Both the position numbers and the translations under genes were made by a program. DNA of 64,000 bases from Candidatus Enterococcus courvalinii (GTDB lineage: Bacteria; Bacillota; Bacilli; Lactobacillales; Enterococcaceae), in assembly GCF_017315945.1 (NCBI RefSeq), contig NZ_JAFLWI010000006.1, positions 1 to 64,000 on the forward strand. Direction: 5' to 3'. Of this stretch, positions 16,404-26,280 are shown one piece after another (within the stretch, counting starts at the first letter, position 1; every line of letters starts with the position of its first letter). The notes beneath the pieces are model-generated. The model was given only the letters and a program-made list of their open reading frames with translations. It was not told where the DNA came from and did not search any database.

Positions 16404-16952
16404 ATGCTAAGTTTATTGATTATTCTTTTTTTACTGATTGCCTTTTTTTCTGGTGCGAAAAGAGGATTTGCTTTACAAGTTGTCTATACTGTTGGCTACT
16501 TGGTATCCTTTCTTGTCGCGCAACATTTTTATAAGCAGTTAGCGAATCATTTGGAATTATACATTCCTTATCCGGCTGTAACGCCAACATCGAAGTTGGT
16601 CTTTTTTGATCAAACGATTTCTTTTAGTTTAGATCAAGCATTTTATGCAGGTATCGCATTTCTTCTTATTTTAATGGCAGGGTGGTTGATTACACGTTTT
16701 GTTGGCATTTTTGCTCACAGTCTAACCTACTTACCAGTGTTGAAGCAAGTCGATTGGTTAGCCGGTGGTCTTTTGTCAGTTGTTGTAACTTTTGTCATGA
16801 TTTTCTTGCTTTTAAGCTTGCTTTCATTTGTCCCTGCAGATTTTATCCAAAACCAATTTAGAAATAGTGGACTTGCCCGATATATTGTTGAAAATACACC
16901 AATATTAACAAATAAAATCTATGATTTATGGGTTACGAGAGTGATTGGATAA
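16404..16952 (+). CDS. CvpA family membrane protein
   Basis: A 182-residue integral membrane protein with four predicted hydrophobic segments and the early motif FFSGAKRGFALQVVYTVGYL, which is typical of CvpA/YshB proteins. CvpA was named for colicin V production in E. coli; in Firmicutes it is a housekeeping membrane protein whose role is not settled. It lies between zapA and mutS2. Its TAA stop is followed directly by a partial copy of the dispersed repeat. Confidence 0.85.
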   Translation: MLSLLIILFLLIAFFSGAKRGFALQVVYTVGYLVSFLVAQHFYKQLANHLELYIPYPAVTPTSKLVFFDQTISFSLDQAFYAGIAFLLILMAGWLITRFVGIFAHSLTYLPVLKQVDWLAGGLLSVVVTFVMIFLLLSLLSFVPADFIQNQFRNSGLARYIVENTPILTNKIYDLWVTRVIG

Positions 16953-17005
16953 GGTTGTGGCGCAAAGCGTTCAGCTTCAAGCAAAATGTAGCTAGTTGTA
17001 TCTAA
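16953..17005 (+). repeat. Partial copy of the ~120-bp repeat
   Basis: Starts GGTTGTGGCGCAAAGCG directly after the TAA of the cvpA-like gene; the match fades after about 50 bases. It keeps the direction of the upstream gene. Confidence 0.75.
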
Positions 17006-17021
17006 GTTGAAAAATGTGAAC

Positions 17022-17056
17022 AGTCTGGGGGACTAATTGATCCCAGACTCCTTTTT
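17022..17056 (+). terminator. Terminator between the cvpA-like gene and mutS2
   Basis: AGTCTGGG (17022-17029) pairs with CCCAGACT (17042-17049), then a T run. Confidence 0.8.
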
Positions 17057-17082
17057 ATAGTTAAAGTGAAGTAGGTGAAAAA

Positions 17083-19443
17083 ATGAATAAGCGAATTTTA
17101 GAAACATTAGAATTTGAAAAAGTAAAACAGATGATCCAGCAATTTGTTGTGACAGCTCAAGGAAAAGAAGAGCTTGCGCGATTAGTTCCAGAAAATCAAT
17201 TGACAAAGATTAGTAATGCGCTTCAAGAAACAGAAGATGGGCTAAAAGTGCAACGATTACGCGGGGGGACTCCAATTCCCAAATTAGAAAATATTCGACC
17301 ACATATGAAACGAATTGAAATTGGTGCGGATCTGAATGGAGTGGAGCTGGCACAGGTTTCTCGTGTGTTATCTACAACGAGTGAATTAACCCGTTTCATC
17401 GATGATTTAAAAGACAGTGAGATTGCGTTTAATCGTTTGTACATGTGGGCAGATCAATTAGTAACCATCCCTGCTTTAAGCCGTCGACTAAAAGAAGCAA
17501 TTGATGAAGATGGCCGAGTAACAGATGATGCTTCGCCAGAATTAAAAATTATTCGTCAAAATATTCGTCGCAGTGAACAAACGGTCCGGGAACAATTAGA
17601 TAGCATCGTACGTGGAAAAAATGCCAAGTATTTAAGTGATGCAATTATTACTATGCGTAATGATCGTTATGTTATTCCTGTTAAGCAAGAGTACCGTGGT
17701 GTTTTTGGCGGCGTTGTACATGACCAAAGTGCCTCAGGACAAACCTTATTTGTTGAGCCTAAGCAAATCGTTGATTTAAATAATCGGTTACGTCAATATC
17801 AGATTGCGGAACGAAATGAAGTGCAACGAATCTTAAGTGAATTGTCTGCAGAATTAGTCCCACATCGTCAAGAAATCATTCATAATGCGTATGTTATCGG
17901 ACAACTGGACTTGATGAATGCAAAAGCACGATTTGGGAAAGAAATCAAAGCAATCGTGCCAACAATCAGTGACGAAAATTTTGTTGTTTTGAAACAAGCA
18001 CGTCATCCTTTGATTGATCAAGAAAAAGTGGTGCCAAATGATATTTCCATTGGGGAAGGTTATCAGGCAATTGTTATCACTGGACCAAATACTGGTGGGA
18101 AAACAATCACGTTGAAAACACTTGGATTACTTCAATTAATGGGACAAGCAGGTCTTCCGATTCCAGCTGATGAAGAAAGCCAAATCGGTATTTTTGAAGA
18201 GATCTTTGCGGATATTGGAGATGAACAATCCATCGAACAAAGTCTTTCTACTTTTTCTTCCCATATGACAAACACTGTAGAAATCTTGTCAAAAGTGAAT
18301 GAAAAAAGTTTGGTGCTTTTCGATGAATTAGGTGCTGGGACAGATCCACAAGAAGGGGCAGCCCTTGCGATCTCAATCTTGGATGACTTGGGTAAAAAGT
18401 CTGCCTATGTTATGGCAACGACTCACTACCCTGAATTAAAAATTTATGGTTATAATCGAGCAAATACCATTAATGCGAGTATGGAGTTCAATGTTGATAC
18501 TTTGAGTCCGACCTATCGTTTATTGATTGGAGTTCCGGGTCGAAGTAACGCGTTTGAGATTTCCAGCCGCTTAGGATTATCATCAGAAGTAATTGATGAA
18601 GCGAAACAATTGATGGATGACGAAAGCCAAGATTTAAACGAAATGATTTCTGATCTGGAAACACGTCGAAAAATGGCTGAAACGGAATATTTAGAAATGC
18701 GCCATTATGTTGAAGAAGCAGAAGCACTTCAAGCAAACTTGAAAGAAGCATATAGTTATTTCTTTGAAGAACGCGAAAAAGAATTGGAAAAAGCGAAGAA
18801 AAAAGCAAATGAAGTGGTTTCTGAAGCGGAAGAAAAAGCAGAGAAAATCATTGCTGATATTCGCAAAATGCAACAACAAATTGGACAAACTAATGTGAAA
18901 GAACACCAGTTGATTGATGCTAAATCACAATTAGCTGACTTACATCAAGAAGAAACCCTTAGAAAAAACAAAGTATTACGCAAAGCAAAACAACAGAAGA
19001 CTTTAAAAGTAGGCGACGAAGTTTTAGTTACTACTTATGGCCAAAGAGGAACTTTGTTGAAGAAAAATGGAAATCAATGGCAAGTTCAAATTGGCATTTT
19101 GAAAATGAATGTGTCAGAAGAAGAATTAACACCCGTTGCGCCTGAAAAAGAACCAAAACAACGAGTAGTTCATGCTGTCCGTTCTGAATCAAGTAGTCAT
19201 GTGCCAAATCAGTTAGATTTACGGGGAAAACGTTATGAAGAAGCGTTAAACGAAGTGGATCAATACTTGGATTCAGCGATTTTAGCTGGTTATCCACAAG
19301 TGACGATCGTTCATGGAAAAGGAACTGGCGCGTTGCGTCAGGGAATCACGGAGTATTTAAAAAATCACCGTAGTGTAAAAAGTTTTGAGTTTGCACCTGC
19401 AAATCAAGGTGGAAATGGTGCAACAATTGTTAAATTTAAGTAA
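17083..19443 (+). CDS. mutS2: Endonuclease MutS2 / ribosome rescue factor
   Basis: A 786-residue protein. It has a MutS core and lever, an ABC-type ATPase with Walker A GPNTGGKT near residue 334 and FDELGAGTDPQEG, a long coiled coil (about 515-630), a KOW-like linker and a C-terminal Smr domain (about 710-786) with LDLRGKRYEEA and IVHGKGTGAL. It lacks the mismatch-binding domain of MutS. The family suppresses recombination and, in Bacillus, splits collided ribosomes. Full length. Confidence 0.95.
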   Translation: MNKRILETLEFEKVKQMIQQFVVTAQGKEELARLVPENQLTKISNALQETEDGLKVQRLRGGTPIPKLENIRPHMKRIEIGADLNGVELAQVSRVLSTTSELTRFIDDLKDSEIAFNRLYMWADQLVTIPALSRRLKEAIDEDGRVTDDASPELKIIRQNIRRSEQTVREQLDSIVRGKNAKYLSDAIITMRNDRYVIPVKQEYRGVFGGVVHDQSASGQTLFVEPKQIVDLNNRLRQYQIAERNEVQRILSELSAELVPHRQEIIHNAYVIGQLDLMNAKARFGKEIKAIVPTISDENFVVLKQARHPLIDQEKVVPNDISIGEGYQAIVITGPNTGGKTITLKTLGLLQLMGQAGLPIPADEESQIGIFEEIFADIGDEQSIEQSLSTFSSHMTNTVEILSKVNEKSLVLFDELGAGTDPQEGAALAISILDDLGKKSAYVMATTHYPELKIYGYNRANTINASMEFNVDTLSPTYRLLIGVPGRSNAFEISSRLGLSSEVIDEAKQLMDDESQDLNEMISDLETRRKMAETEYLEMRHYVEEAEALQANLKEAYSYFFEEREKELEKAKKKANEVVSEAEEKAEKIIADIRKMQQQIGQTNVKEHQLIDAKSQLADLHQEETLRKNKVLRKAKQQKTLKVGDEVLVTTYGQRGTLLKKNGNQWQVQIGILKMNVSEEELTPVAPEKEPKQRVVHAVRSESSSHVPNQLDLRGKRYEEALNEVDQYLDSAILAGYPQVTIVHGKGTGALRQGITEYLKNHRSVKSFEFAPANQGGNGATIVKFK

Positions 19444-19530
19444 GACTTACTAATGGTAAGCAAATTATTCGATGGATTGGGCTGTAGGTGTTATACTAGC
19501 CAGAGATTAATAAAAACGGAGGTCTTTTTT

Positions 19531-19845
19531 ATGTCACGTGAAATCACAGATCAAACATTTAGCCAAGAAACAGACAAAGGATTAGTTTTAATCGACTTTT
19601 GGGCAACTTGGTGTGGCCCTTGTCGAATGCAAGCACCGATACTAGAACAATTACAAGAAGAATATGATGAAGACGAATTCCGCATTGTCAAAATGGATGT
19701 TGACGAAAATCCTGAAACACCACAACAATTCGGAATCATGAGTATTCCAACACTACTTTTGAAAAAAGATGGTCAAGTAGTAGAAAAAGCAGTGGGCGTT
19801 CATTCAAAAGAACAATTGCGTCAAATGGTTGACCAATACTTATAA
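19531..19845 (+). CDS. trxA: Thioredoxin
   Basis: The main thioredoxin, 104 residues. The active site is WCGPC in DFWATWCGPCRMQAP (about 24-38), and the cis-proline is in MSIPTLLL. It reduces protein disulfides using thioredoxin reductase. Start 19531 is chosen because GGAGG lies seven bases before the ATG; earlier in-frame starts lack a site. It is separated from mutS2 by 87 bases and followed by a terminator. Confidence 0.95.
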   Translation: MSREITDQTFSQETDKGLVLIDFWATWCGPCRMQAPILEQLQEEYDEDEFRIVKMDVDENPETPQQFGIMSIPTLLLKKDGQVVEKAVGVHSKEQLRQMVDQYL

Positions 19846-19872
19846 GAAGTAAACATCAAAATGAACAATTGT

Positions 19873-19905
19873 AAGAGGTCGGCAAATAGTCGGCCTCTTC
19901 TTTTT
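19873..19905 (+). terminator. Terminator of trxA
   Basis: GAGGTCGGC pairs with GTCGGCCTC through nine pairs including two wobbles, followed by TTCTTTTT. Confidence 0.8.
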
Positions 19906-19947
19906 GATGTTAATCGATAAAAGGGGAACTTTTGTTCTTGACAATCG

Positions 19948-19956
19948 TGTTATAAT
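19948..19956 (+). promoter_or_regulatory. Extended -10 promoter of uvrC
   Basis: TGTTATAAT is an extended -10 box 33 bases before the uvrC start codon. No good -35 lies 16-18 bases upstream. Confidence 0.5.
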
Positions 19957-19988
19957 AAATAAAAGAATAACGAAGAGGGGAGTACCTG

Positions 19989-21767
19989 ATGAACGAAAGA
20001 ATTAAGAACAAATTAGCTTTACTTCCTGACCAACCGGGCTGTTACTTAATGAAGGATAAGAACGGAACGATTATTTACGTTGGTAAAGCAAAAATTTTGA
20101 AAAATCGAGTTCGTTCATATTTTACTGGTAGTCATAATACAAAAACAGAACGATTAGTCAGTGAAATTGAAGACTTTGAATATATCGTTACAGAATCAAA
20201 TATTGAAGCGCTGCTTTTAGAAATTAATTTGATCAAAAAAAATGATCCTAAATATAATATTATGCTAAAGGATGACAAAACGTACCCCTTTATCAAAATT
20301 ACGAATGAAAAGTATCCACGCTTGGTTATTACACGAAAAGTTCTCAAAGATAAAGCAACGTATTTTGGTCCCTATCCTGATGTTGGTGCAGCTAATGAAA
20401 CTAAAAAAATTTTAGATCGATTGTTTCCTTTGCGTAAATGCAAACCAAGTCAGACAAAAGAACCTTGCTTGTATTATCATCTAGGGCAATGTTTATGTCC
20501 GTATTTTTTTCATGTTGATCCGGCTGTTTACACAGAAATCGTGGACGAAGTCAAACGATTTTTAGGTGGCGACTATGCAGCGATTGAAGCAGAGATCCAG
20601 CAAAAAATGGAAATAGCAGCTGAAAATATGGAATTCGAAAAAGCTGCAGAGTATCGAGACCAAATTCGAGCAATCGACACTGTGATGACACGCCAAAAAA
20701 TGACAAATACTGACTTGAAGAACCGTGATGTTTTTGGTTATGCGGTTGATAAAGGCTGGATGTGTGTGCAAGTGTTTTTTGTTCGTCAAGGAAAGTTGAT
20801 TGAACGAGATGTATCCATATTTCCTTTTTATAATGAACCAGAAGAAGATTTCTTAACCTATATTGGACAATTTTATCAAGAAAACGAACATTTCATTCCA
20901 CAAGAAGTGCTTATACCAGATACTATTGATAAACCAAGTGTGGAGGCATTGCTTTCAACTAAAGTTTTACAGCCGCAAAGAGGAGAAAAGAAAAAGCTGG
21001 TTGAATTAGCAAATAAAAATGCTCGAGTGGCATTAAATGAACGTTTCGATCTTATTGTTCGAAAACAAGAACGCACAATTGGTGCTGTAGAAAAATTAGG
21101 TAATGCCATGAATATTCCAACACCGATTCGTATCGAAGCGTTTGATAACTCGAATATTATGGGAACATCACCTGTTTCGGCTATGGTCGTGTTTATTGAT
21201 GGAAAACCTGCTAAAAAAGAATACAGAAAGTATAAAATCAAAACAGTTCAGGGCCCAGATGATTATGCATCGATGAAAGAAGTGATTTATCGCCGTTATT
21301 CTCGTGTGTTGAAAGAAGGCTTGCCGCTCCCTGATTTAATTTTGATCGATGGTGGTAAAGGTCAAGTGGATGTTGCCAGAGATGTATTAGCGAATCAGTT
21401 AGGTGTTGATATCCCAATTGCTGGGCTGGCAAAAAATGACAAACACAAAACAAGTGAGCTTTTGTTTGGCCCTGAGCTTTCTGTGATTCCATTAGAACGA
21501 AATTCTCAAGAATTCTTTTTGCTTCAACGAATCCAAGATGAAGTGCATCGCTTTGCGATTACGTTTCATCGTCAATTACGTAGCAAAAATAGTTTTGCTT
21601 CTCGTTTGGATGGAATTGACGGGCTTGGACCTAAGCGAAAGAAAGCCTTACTGAAAGAATTCAAATCTTTGAAAAATATCACCACAGCATCAATTGAAGA
21701 GTTGCAAGCAATTGGTCTACCAAAGAATGTTGCTCAAAATGTACACGATAAGCTAAGGCAAAACTAA
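19989..21767 (+). CDS. uvrC: Excinuclease ABC subunit C
   Basis: A 592-residue nuclease of nucleotide excision repair that makes both incisions at a lesion with UvrB. Domains in order: GIY-YIG ([19 protein letters not shown], 16-34), UVR motif for UvrB contact (about 200-235), RNase H-like UvrC endonuclease domain ([10 protein letters not shown] through [12 protein letters not shown]), and a C-terminal helix-hairpin-helix ([16 protein letters not shown]). Length is standard. GAGGGG precedes the ATG. Confidence 0.96.
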   Translation: MNERIKNKLALLPDQPGCYLMKDKNGTIIYVGKAKILKNRVRSYFTGSHNTKTERLVSEIEDFEYIVTESNIEALLLEINLIKKNDPKYNIMLKDDKTYPFIKITNEKYPRLVITRKVLKDKATYFGPYPDVGAANETKKILDRLFPLRKCKPSQTKEPCLYYHLGQCLCPYFFHVDPAVYTEIVDEVKRFLGGDYAAIEAEIQQKMEIAAENMEFEKAAEYRDQIRAIDTVMTRQKMTNTDLKNRDVFGYAVDKGWMCVQVFFVRQGKLIERDVSIFPFYNEPEEDFLTYIGQFYQENEHFIPQEVLIPDTIDKPSVEALLSTKVLQPQRGEKKKLVELANKNARVALNERFDLIVRKQERTIGAVEKLGNAMNIPTPIRIEAFDNSNIMGTSPVSAMVVFIDGKPAKKEYRKYKIKTVQGPDDYASMKEVIYRRYSRVLKEGLPLPDLILIDGGKGQVDVARDVLANQLGVDIPIAGLAKNDKHKTSELLFGPELSVIPLERNSQEFFLLQRIQDEVHRFAITFHRQLRSKNSFASRLDGIDGLGPKRKKALLKEFKSLKNITTASIEELQAIGLPKNVAQNVHDKLRQN

Positions 21768-21772
21768 GTCGA

Positions 21773-21812
21773 GGACACTTTACAAACCCTGTAAAGTGTC
21801 CTATTATTTTTT
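21773..21812 (+). terminator. Terminator of uvrC
   Basis: AGGACACTTTACA pairs perfectly with its complement at 21791-21803, then a T-rich tail. Confidence 0.9.
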
Positions 21813-21955
21813 ATATAAAGAAAAAAATGAATTGAAACAAGTTTTTTTTGACCAATATATTTAAGTCAAGAAAGCTTGTCTCTTTTTGTATCTGATTCAA
21901 CTTTTTTTATGAATGAAATGAAAAGCAATAGTTTAGAAAGAAAAGGAGTGAAATG

Positions 21956-22855
21956 ATGTTAGAGGTTACAGACTTAGTTAAGACATTTGGCGACTATACC
22001 GCAGTCGACCACGTATCTTTTCGGATACCAGATGGGAAAATTATGGGGTTGATTGGACAAAACGGTGCCGGTAAAACGACCACGTTTCGTTTGATTTTAG
22101 ATTTTTTGACTCAAGATCAAGGAGAAATTTTGTGGAATGGTAAACCCTTAGGTGAAAAAGAATATGATATTATTGGTTACTTGCCTGAAGAACGTGGGCT
22201 ATATCCAAAAGTTACGATTCAAGATCAATTGATTTATTTCGCAGAATTACGTGGAAAAACACGAAAAGAGATCGAACCTAAGATTGATTTTTGGATGGAA
22301 AAGTTTCAAGTCAAAGGAAAGAAAACAGACAAAGTGAAGTCTTTATCTAAAGGAAATCAACAGAAGGTTCAATTGATTGCAACATTGATTCATGAACCGA
22401 AATTGATTATCTTAGATGAACCGTTTAGTGGGTTAGATCCAGTGAATGCAGAATTGTTAAAAGATGGCATACTTGAACTAAAAGCAAAAGGGTCATGTGT
22501 TATCTTCTCTAGTCATAATATGGATAATGTGGAAAAAATCTGCGATCATTTGATTATGTTGCGGAACGGGAAAATGGTTCTAAATGGTAAGGTCCATGAG
22601 ATTCGCGAATCTTTTGGTCGAACAAAATTATTTTTAGAATCAGATTTAACACAAGCTGAAGTTGCTGGAGTCGAAGGTGTCCAAAAAGTCGTTAAGCGTG
22701 AAGATGATTCACTTGAAATCACTTTGTCAGATCCAGAGGCGGGTAAAGAAATCTTTACTCGTGCGACGCAATTCGGCTATATTCCAATGTTTAATCAACA
22801 GCCACCAACGCTTGAAGAAATTTTTAAACTGAAGGCAGGTGAGTTTGATGCGTAA
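21956..22855 (+). CDS. ABC transporter ATP-binding protein (NatA/YhaQ-like)
   Basis: A 299-residue ATPase subunit. Walker A is GQNGAGKTTT (about 37-46), signature LSKGNQQKVQLIA, Walker B LIILDEPFSGLDP and switch SSHNMDNVEKICDH. A DUF4162-type C-terminal domain covers about 205-299. It pairs with the overlapping permease gene. The pair resembles the Bacillus NatAB and YhaQP exporters (sodium or drug efflux); substrate uncertain. Two adjacent ATGs occur, and the second is better spaced from AAAGGAG. Confidence 0.88.
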   Translation: MLEVTDLVKTFGDYTAVDHVSFRIPDGKIMGLIGQNGAGKTTTFRLILDFLTQDQGEILWNGKPLGEKEYDIIGYLPEERGLYPKVTIQDQLIYFAELRGKTRKEIEPKIDFWMEKFQVKGKKTDKVKSLSKGNQQKVQLIATLIHEPKLIILDEPFSGLDPVNAELLKDGILELKAKGSCVIFSSHNMDNVEKICDHLIMLRNGKMVLNGKVHEIRESFGRTKLFLESDLTQAEVAGVEGVQKVVKREDDSLEITLSDPEAGKEIFTRATQFGYIPMFNQQPPTLEEIFKLKAGEFDA

Positions 22856-24110
22856 ATTTTGGATTATTACAAAAGATGTTTATTTAAAAAATGTCAAATC
22901 GATCTCTTTTCTAGTGATGATTCTGGTGCCGTTTATTATGATGGGAATCATGTATGTAGCTGGAAACTTTGCACAGAATAATAGTGAAGTAAACAAAATC
23001 GGTATTTTATCAGAAAATCCTCAACTAAGTGAACAGTTGAGCCAGCTAAAATCAGATGAATTTAGTTTTGAAAAAGTAGATTCTGAAAAGACCGCACAGA
23101 AACAACTTGAAGATGAAAAAATTGATGCGTATCTAGTGGTTGCAATTGATAACAATGAGGTCAAAGGAACCTTGTACAGCGAAAATTCATTGGGGCAAAG
23201 CACTCAATTGTTAATCCAACAACAGTTAACAGGTATTCAATCAACTCTTCGTGCTAGCCAACTTGGCCTTTCTGGAGAAGAAGTGGCAAGTTTAAGTGAA
23301 ATGGCTGGTTTGACTAGACAAAAAGTGAGCTTTGATGATCAAGGGAAGATGACTATTGGCGAAGACAACTCACTTGTGCAATATGTAGTAAGTTACGTGG
23401 TTACTATTACGCTATTTATTATTATTTTGACGTATGCACAAATCATTGCGCAAGAAATTGCGTCGGAAAAAGGGACAAGAATCATGGAAGTTATTTTGTC
23501 TAGTACAACGGCACAAAAACATTTTTATGGAAAATTAACAGGTGTTTTATTGGTAGCTTTGACACAGATGGGCTTGTATGGCGTTATCTTTGGAGTAGGG
23601 TATCAACAATTTAAAAATATGGACATGGTCAAAGAAATTTTGGCAGGTATTTCTTTAACGAATATCTTTGGCCCATTCTTGTGGTTCTCATTGGCATTCA
23701 TGATTTTAGGGATTCTGATTTTCTCTGTGTTGGCAGCTCTATGTGGCTCATTGGTTAACAAAGCAGAGGATACAGCAAAAGCTATTTTACCTGTGACTTA
23801 TCTTTCATTAGGTGGTTATCTTTTGGGGTTGATTCTTGGGGCATCAGATCCTAATAATATTGTGATTCGAATTACTTCTTATATCCCGTTCCTTTCTTCT
23901 TATGTTATGCCAATTCGTTTGGCAAATGAAACGGTGGGATTAGGTGGTGCATGGATCTCGTTGATTATTTTAATCTTGATAACTATCTTCTTAACAATCG
24001 TTTCAGCAAATATGTATAAATCAAACGTTCTTGTATATAGTGAAGGTGGTATTTGGAGTTCATTGAAACAATCTATTTCAATTATGAGAAATGAACGAAA
24101 AAAAGGGTAA
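22848..24110 (+). CDS. ABC transporter permease (NatB/YhaP-like)
   Basis: A 420-residue membrane subunit. It has one N-terminal membrane segment, a large extracytoplasmic domain (about 45-180) and five or six C-terminal segments, with IAQEIASEKGTRIMEVILSS, the ABC2 permease signature, between the second and third. The start overlaps the last codons of the ATPase gene; ATG 22848 has AGGTG nearby. Together the two genes make a complete export system with unknown substrate. A terminator follows. Confidence 0.87.
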   Translation: MRKFWIITKDVYLKNVKSISFLVMILVPFIMMGIMYVAGNFAQNNSEVNKIGILSENPQLSEQLSQLKSDEFSFEKVDSEKTAQKQLEDEKIDAYLVVAIDNNEVKGTLYSENSLGQSTQLLIQQQLTGIQSTLRASQLGLSGEEVASLSEMAGLTRQKVSFDDQGKMTIGEDNSLVQYVVSYVVTITLFIIILTYAQIIAQEIASEKGTRIMEVILSSTTAQKHFYGKLTGVLLVALTQMGLYGVIFGVGYQQFKNMDMVKEILAGISLTNIFGPFLWFSLAFMILGILIFSVLAALCGSLVNKAEDTAKAILPVTYLSLGGYLLGLILGASDPNNIVIRITSYIPFLSSYVMPIRLANETVGLGGAWISLIILILITIFLTIVSANMYKSNVLVYSEGGIWSSLKQSISIMRNERKKG

Positions 24111-24165
24111 TTTATATTCATGAAAAAAAGGCAGTTCATCTTTCTTTAACTGAATGTTATAAGTC

Positions 24166-24200
24166 GAAGACTCAGACAAGCTTGTCTGGGTCTTCTTTTT
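24166..24200 (+). terminator. Terminator of the ABC exporter genes
   Basis: A 15-bp stem (24166-24180 with 24181-24195, one wobble) with essentially no spare loop, followed by TTTTT. Confidence 0.85.
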
Positions 24201-24306
24201 GTGGATAGACCAATTTTTTGTTTTTGTCTATTTTAACTATTTTAAACTTGTTTAAAAAGATAGTTGGTAATAGAATATGAACTATACCGATTAAGGAGGG
24301 CCTTTG

Positions 24307-26206
24307 ATGGATCCGTATCTAGAGTTATTGTCAGAAAAATTTCCAACGACTGAAGCTGTTTTAACTGAAATTATTAATTTGGAAGCAATTTTACAGTTAC
24401 CTAAAGGAACGGAATTATTTTTAAGCGATATTCATGGTGAATTTCCGGCTTTCGATCATATTCTGCGAATTGGTTCAGGAAACTTGAAGGAAAAAGTTCG
24501 CGAATTATTTGACAATCAATTATCAGAAGAGGAAAGAAATCAGTTAACTTTGTTTGTTGCTTACCCAGAATATGTACAACAAACAACTTGGTATGCGCAA
24601 CAAGAAAAAGAACAACTAGTTGTACAGTTGATTGATCTCTTAGGATTTACCTCAGTCAAGTATACTCGATCTAAAGTTAGAAAAAGTTTACCTAAAGAAT
24701 ACAGTTACATTATCGAAGAACTTTTATATTTGGATAATCGATTACAGGGAAAAAAGGCTTATGCGCAAAAAGTGATTGAACAACTAGTACGTTTAGGTGA
24801 AGTCAATCGTTTTTTAGAGAAACTTGCGTTAACGATTCAAACGTTAGTAATCGATCATTTACACATTGTGGGGGATATTTTTGATCGTGGAACTCAAGCA
24901 GCAAAGGTAATGGATCGACTAATGGCACAATCATCCATTGATATTCAGTGGGGAAATCATGATATTTTATGGTTAGGCGCATTTTACGGATCAAAAGCTT
25001 GTTTATTGACCTTACTCCGCATTGCAACACGCTATAATTATTTGTTTGAGTTAGAAAAAGAATACGCAATTAATTTGCACCCCTTATTTTCATTTGCCCA
25101 TCAAACATATAAGGAAAATCCTGTATTTACCCCTAAGAACAGCAAAAATGTGACTGACTCTGAACGAATGGAACTGGAACAAGTCCATCAAGCATTAGCA
25201 ATCATGCAATTCAAAGTTGAAGAGCAGTTGCTCATGCGACGCCCAGAATTTGAAATGGATGAGCGTCAATTGTTACACAAAATTGATTATGAAAAAGAAA
25301 TAATCGATTTAGAAGGAGCAAGTTATTCGATTGAAGGGGGATGCTTTCAAACAATTTCCCCTCAAGCACCTGAACAATTGACCAAAGAAGAGGAGCAAAT
25401 AATCGATAGTTTGATGTATTCCTTTCAGCACTCATTACGAATGAAAAACCACATGGAGTTCTTATTGGAAAAAGGAGCGATGTCTCTCACGTACAATGAC
25501 CATTTATTGTTTCATGGGTGTATTCCAGTGGACGAAAAGGGAAATTTTTTGGCTTTAGAGCAAGAGAAAGTTGCTGGGGGAGTTGAATTGTTAGCATTTT
25601 TTGAAGAAAAAATTCGAGAAAGTGCAAAAACACCGGATTTTGGAGAAGACTTAGCAACAGATTATATTTGGTATGCTTGGAGTGGAAAAGTTTCGCCTTT
25701 GTTTGGAAAAAGCAAAATGGCAACCTTTGAGCGCTATTTTTTTAGAAGAGACACAGACACATGTGGAAAAGAGTAATGCCTACTATCGTTTGAGAAATGA
25801 GCCATGGTTTAGTCAAAAGGTTTTATCCTCATTTGGCATAAAATCGACTGGCTCAGTTATTATCAATGGGCATACTCCTGTGAAAGTTTGCAAAGGTGAA
25901 TCACCAGTCAAGGCGGAGGGAACGGTTTTTGTGATCGACGGAGGTTTGTCTAAAGCGTATCAGAAAACAACAGGAATTGCAGGTTATTCACTACTTTTGA
26001 ATTCTTATGGGTTCCAGTTAGTTACTCATTATCCTTTTATATCAGTCGACCAGCAATTGGCACAAGCAAATGAAGGAACCTATGTTAAAAAGGTGATCAA
26101 TCAAAAATTACCACGTCGTTTAAACCGAAATACGACAAAGGGAAAAGTTCTCCAACAAGAGATTGCTCATCTGCATCAATTATTAGCCATTTATTCAAAC
26201 CGATAG
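24307..26206 (+). pseudogene. fbp: Class III fructose-1,6-bisphosphatase, frameshifted
   Basis: Encodes a gluconeogenic phosphatase (fructose-1,6-bisphosphate to fructose-6-phosphate) in two frames. The first (24307-25776) holds the metallophosphoesterase motifs SDIHGEF, GDIFDRG and WGNHD, and goes off-frame after ATFERYF, stopping 13 codons later. The remainder continues in the next frame, EETQTHVEKSNAYYRLRNEP to the stop at 26206. The switch coincides with seven T at 25737-25743; six would restore one protein of about 633 residues, close to the family's length. It may be a true mutation, a slippage site or a sequence error. GGAGGG precedes the ATG. Confidence 0.85.
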
Positions 26207-26220
26207 TTGGCGTAACTATA

Positions 26221-26262
26221 AAAAAGCCAGAAGTAATTTGTCATTTGCTTCTGGCTTTTTTT
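26221..26262. terminator. Terminator between fbp and the C26 peptidase gene
   Basis: AAAAAGCCAGAAG pairs perfectly with CTTCTGGCTTTTT (26248-26260). It lies between convergent genes, with T on both outer sides. Confidence 0.88.
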
Positions 26263-26280
26263 GGTAGAGGATTCAAATTT

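Noticed and set aside
19939-19956. TTGACA next to TATAAT upstream of uvrC
   Set aside because: Only about seven bases separate them, too close for a -35/-10 pair; the TGTTATAAT is kept as an extended -10.
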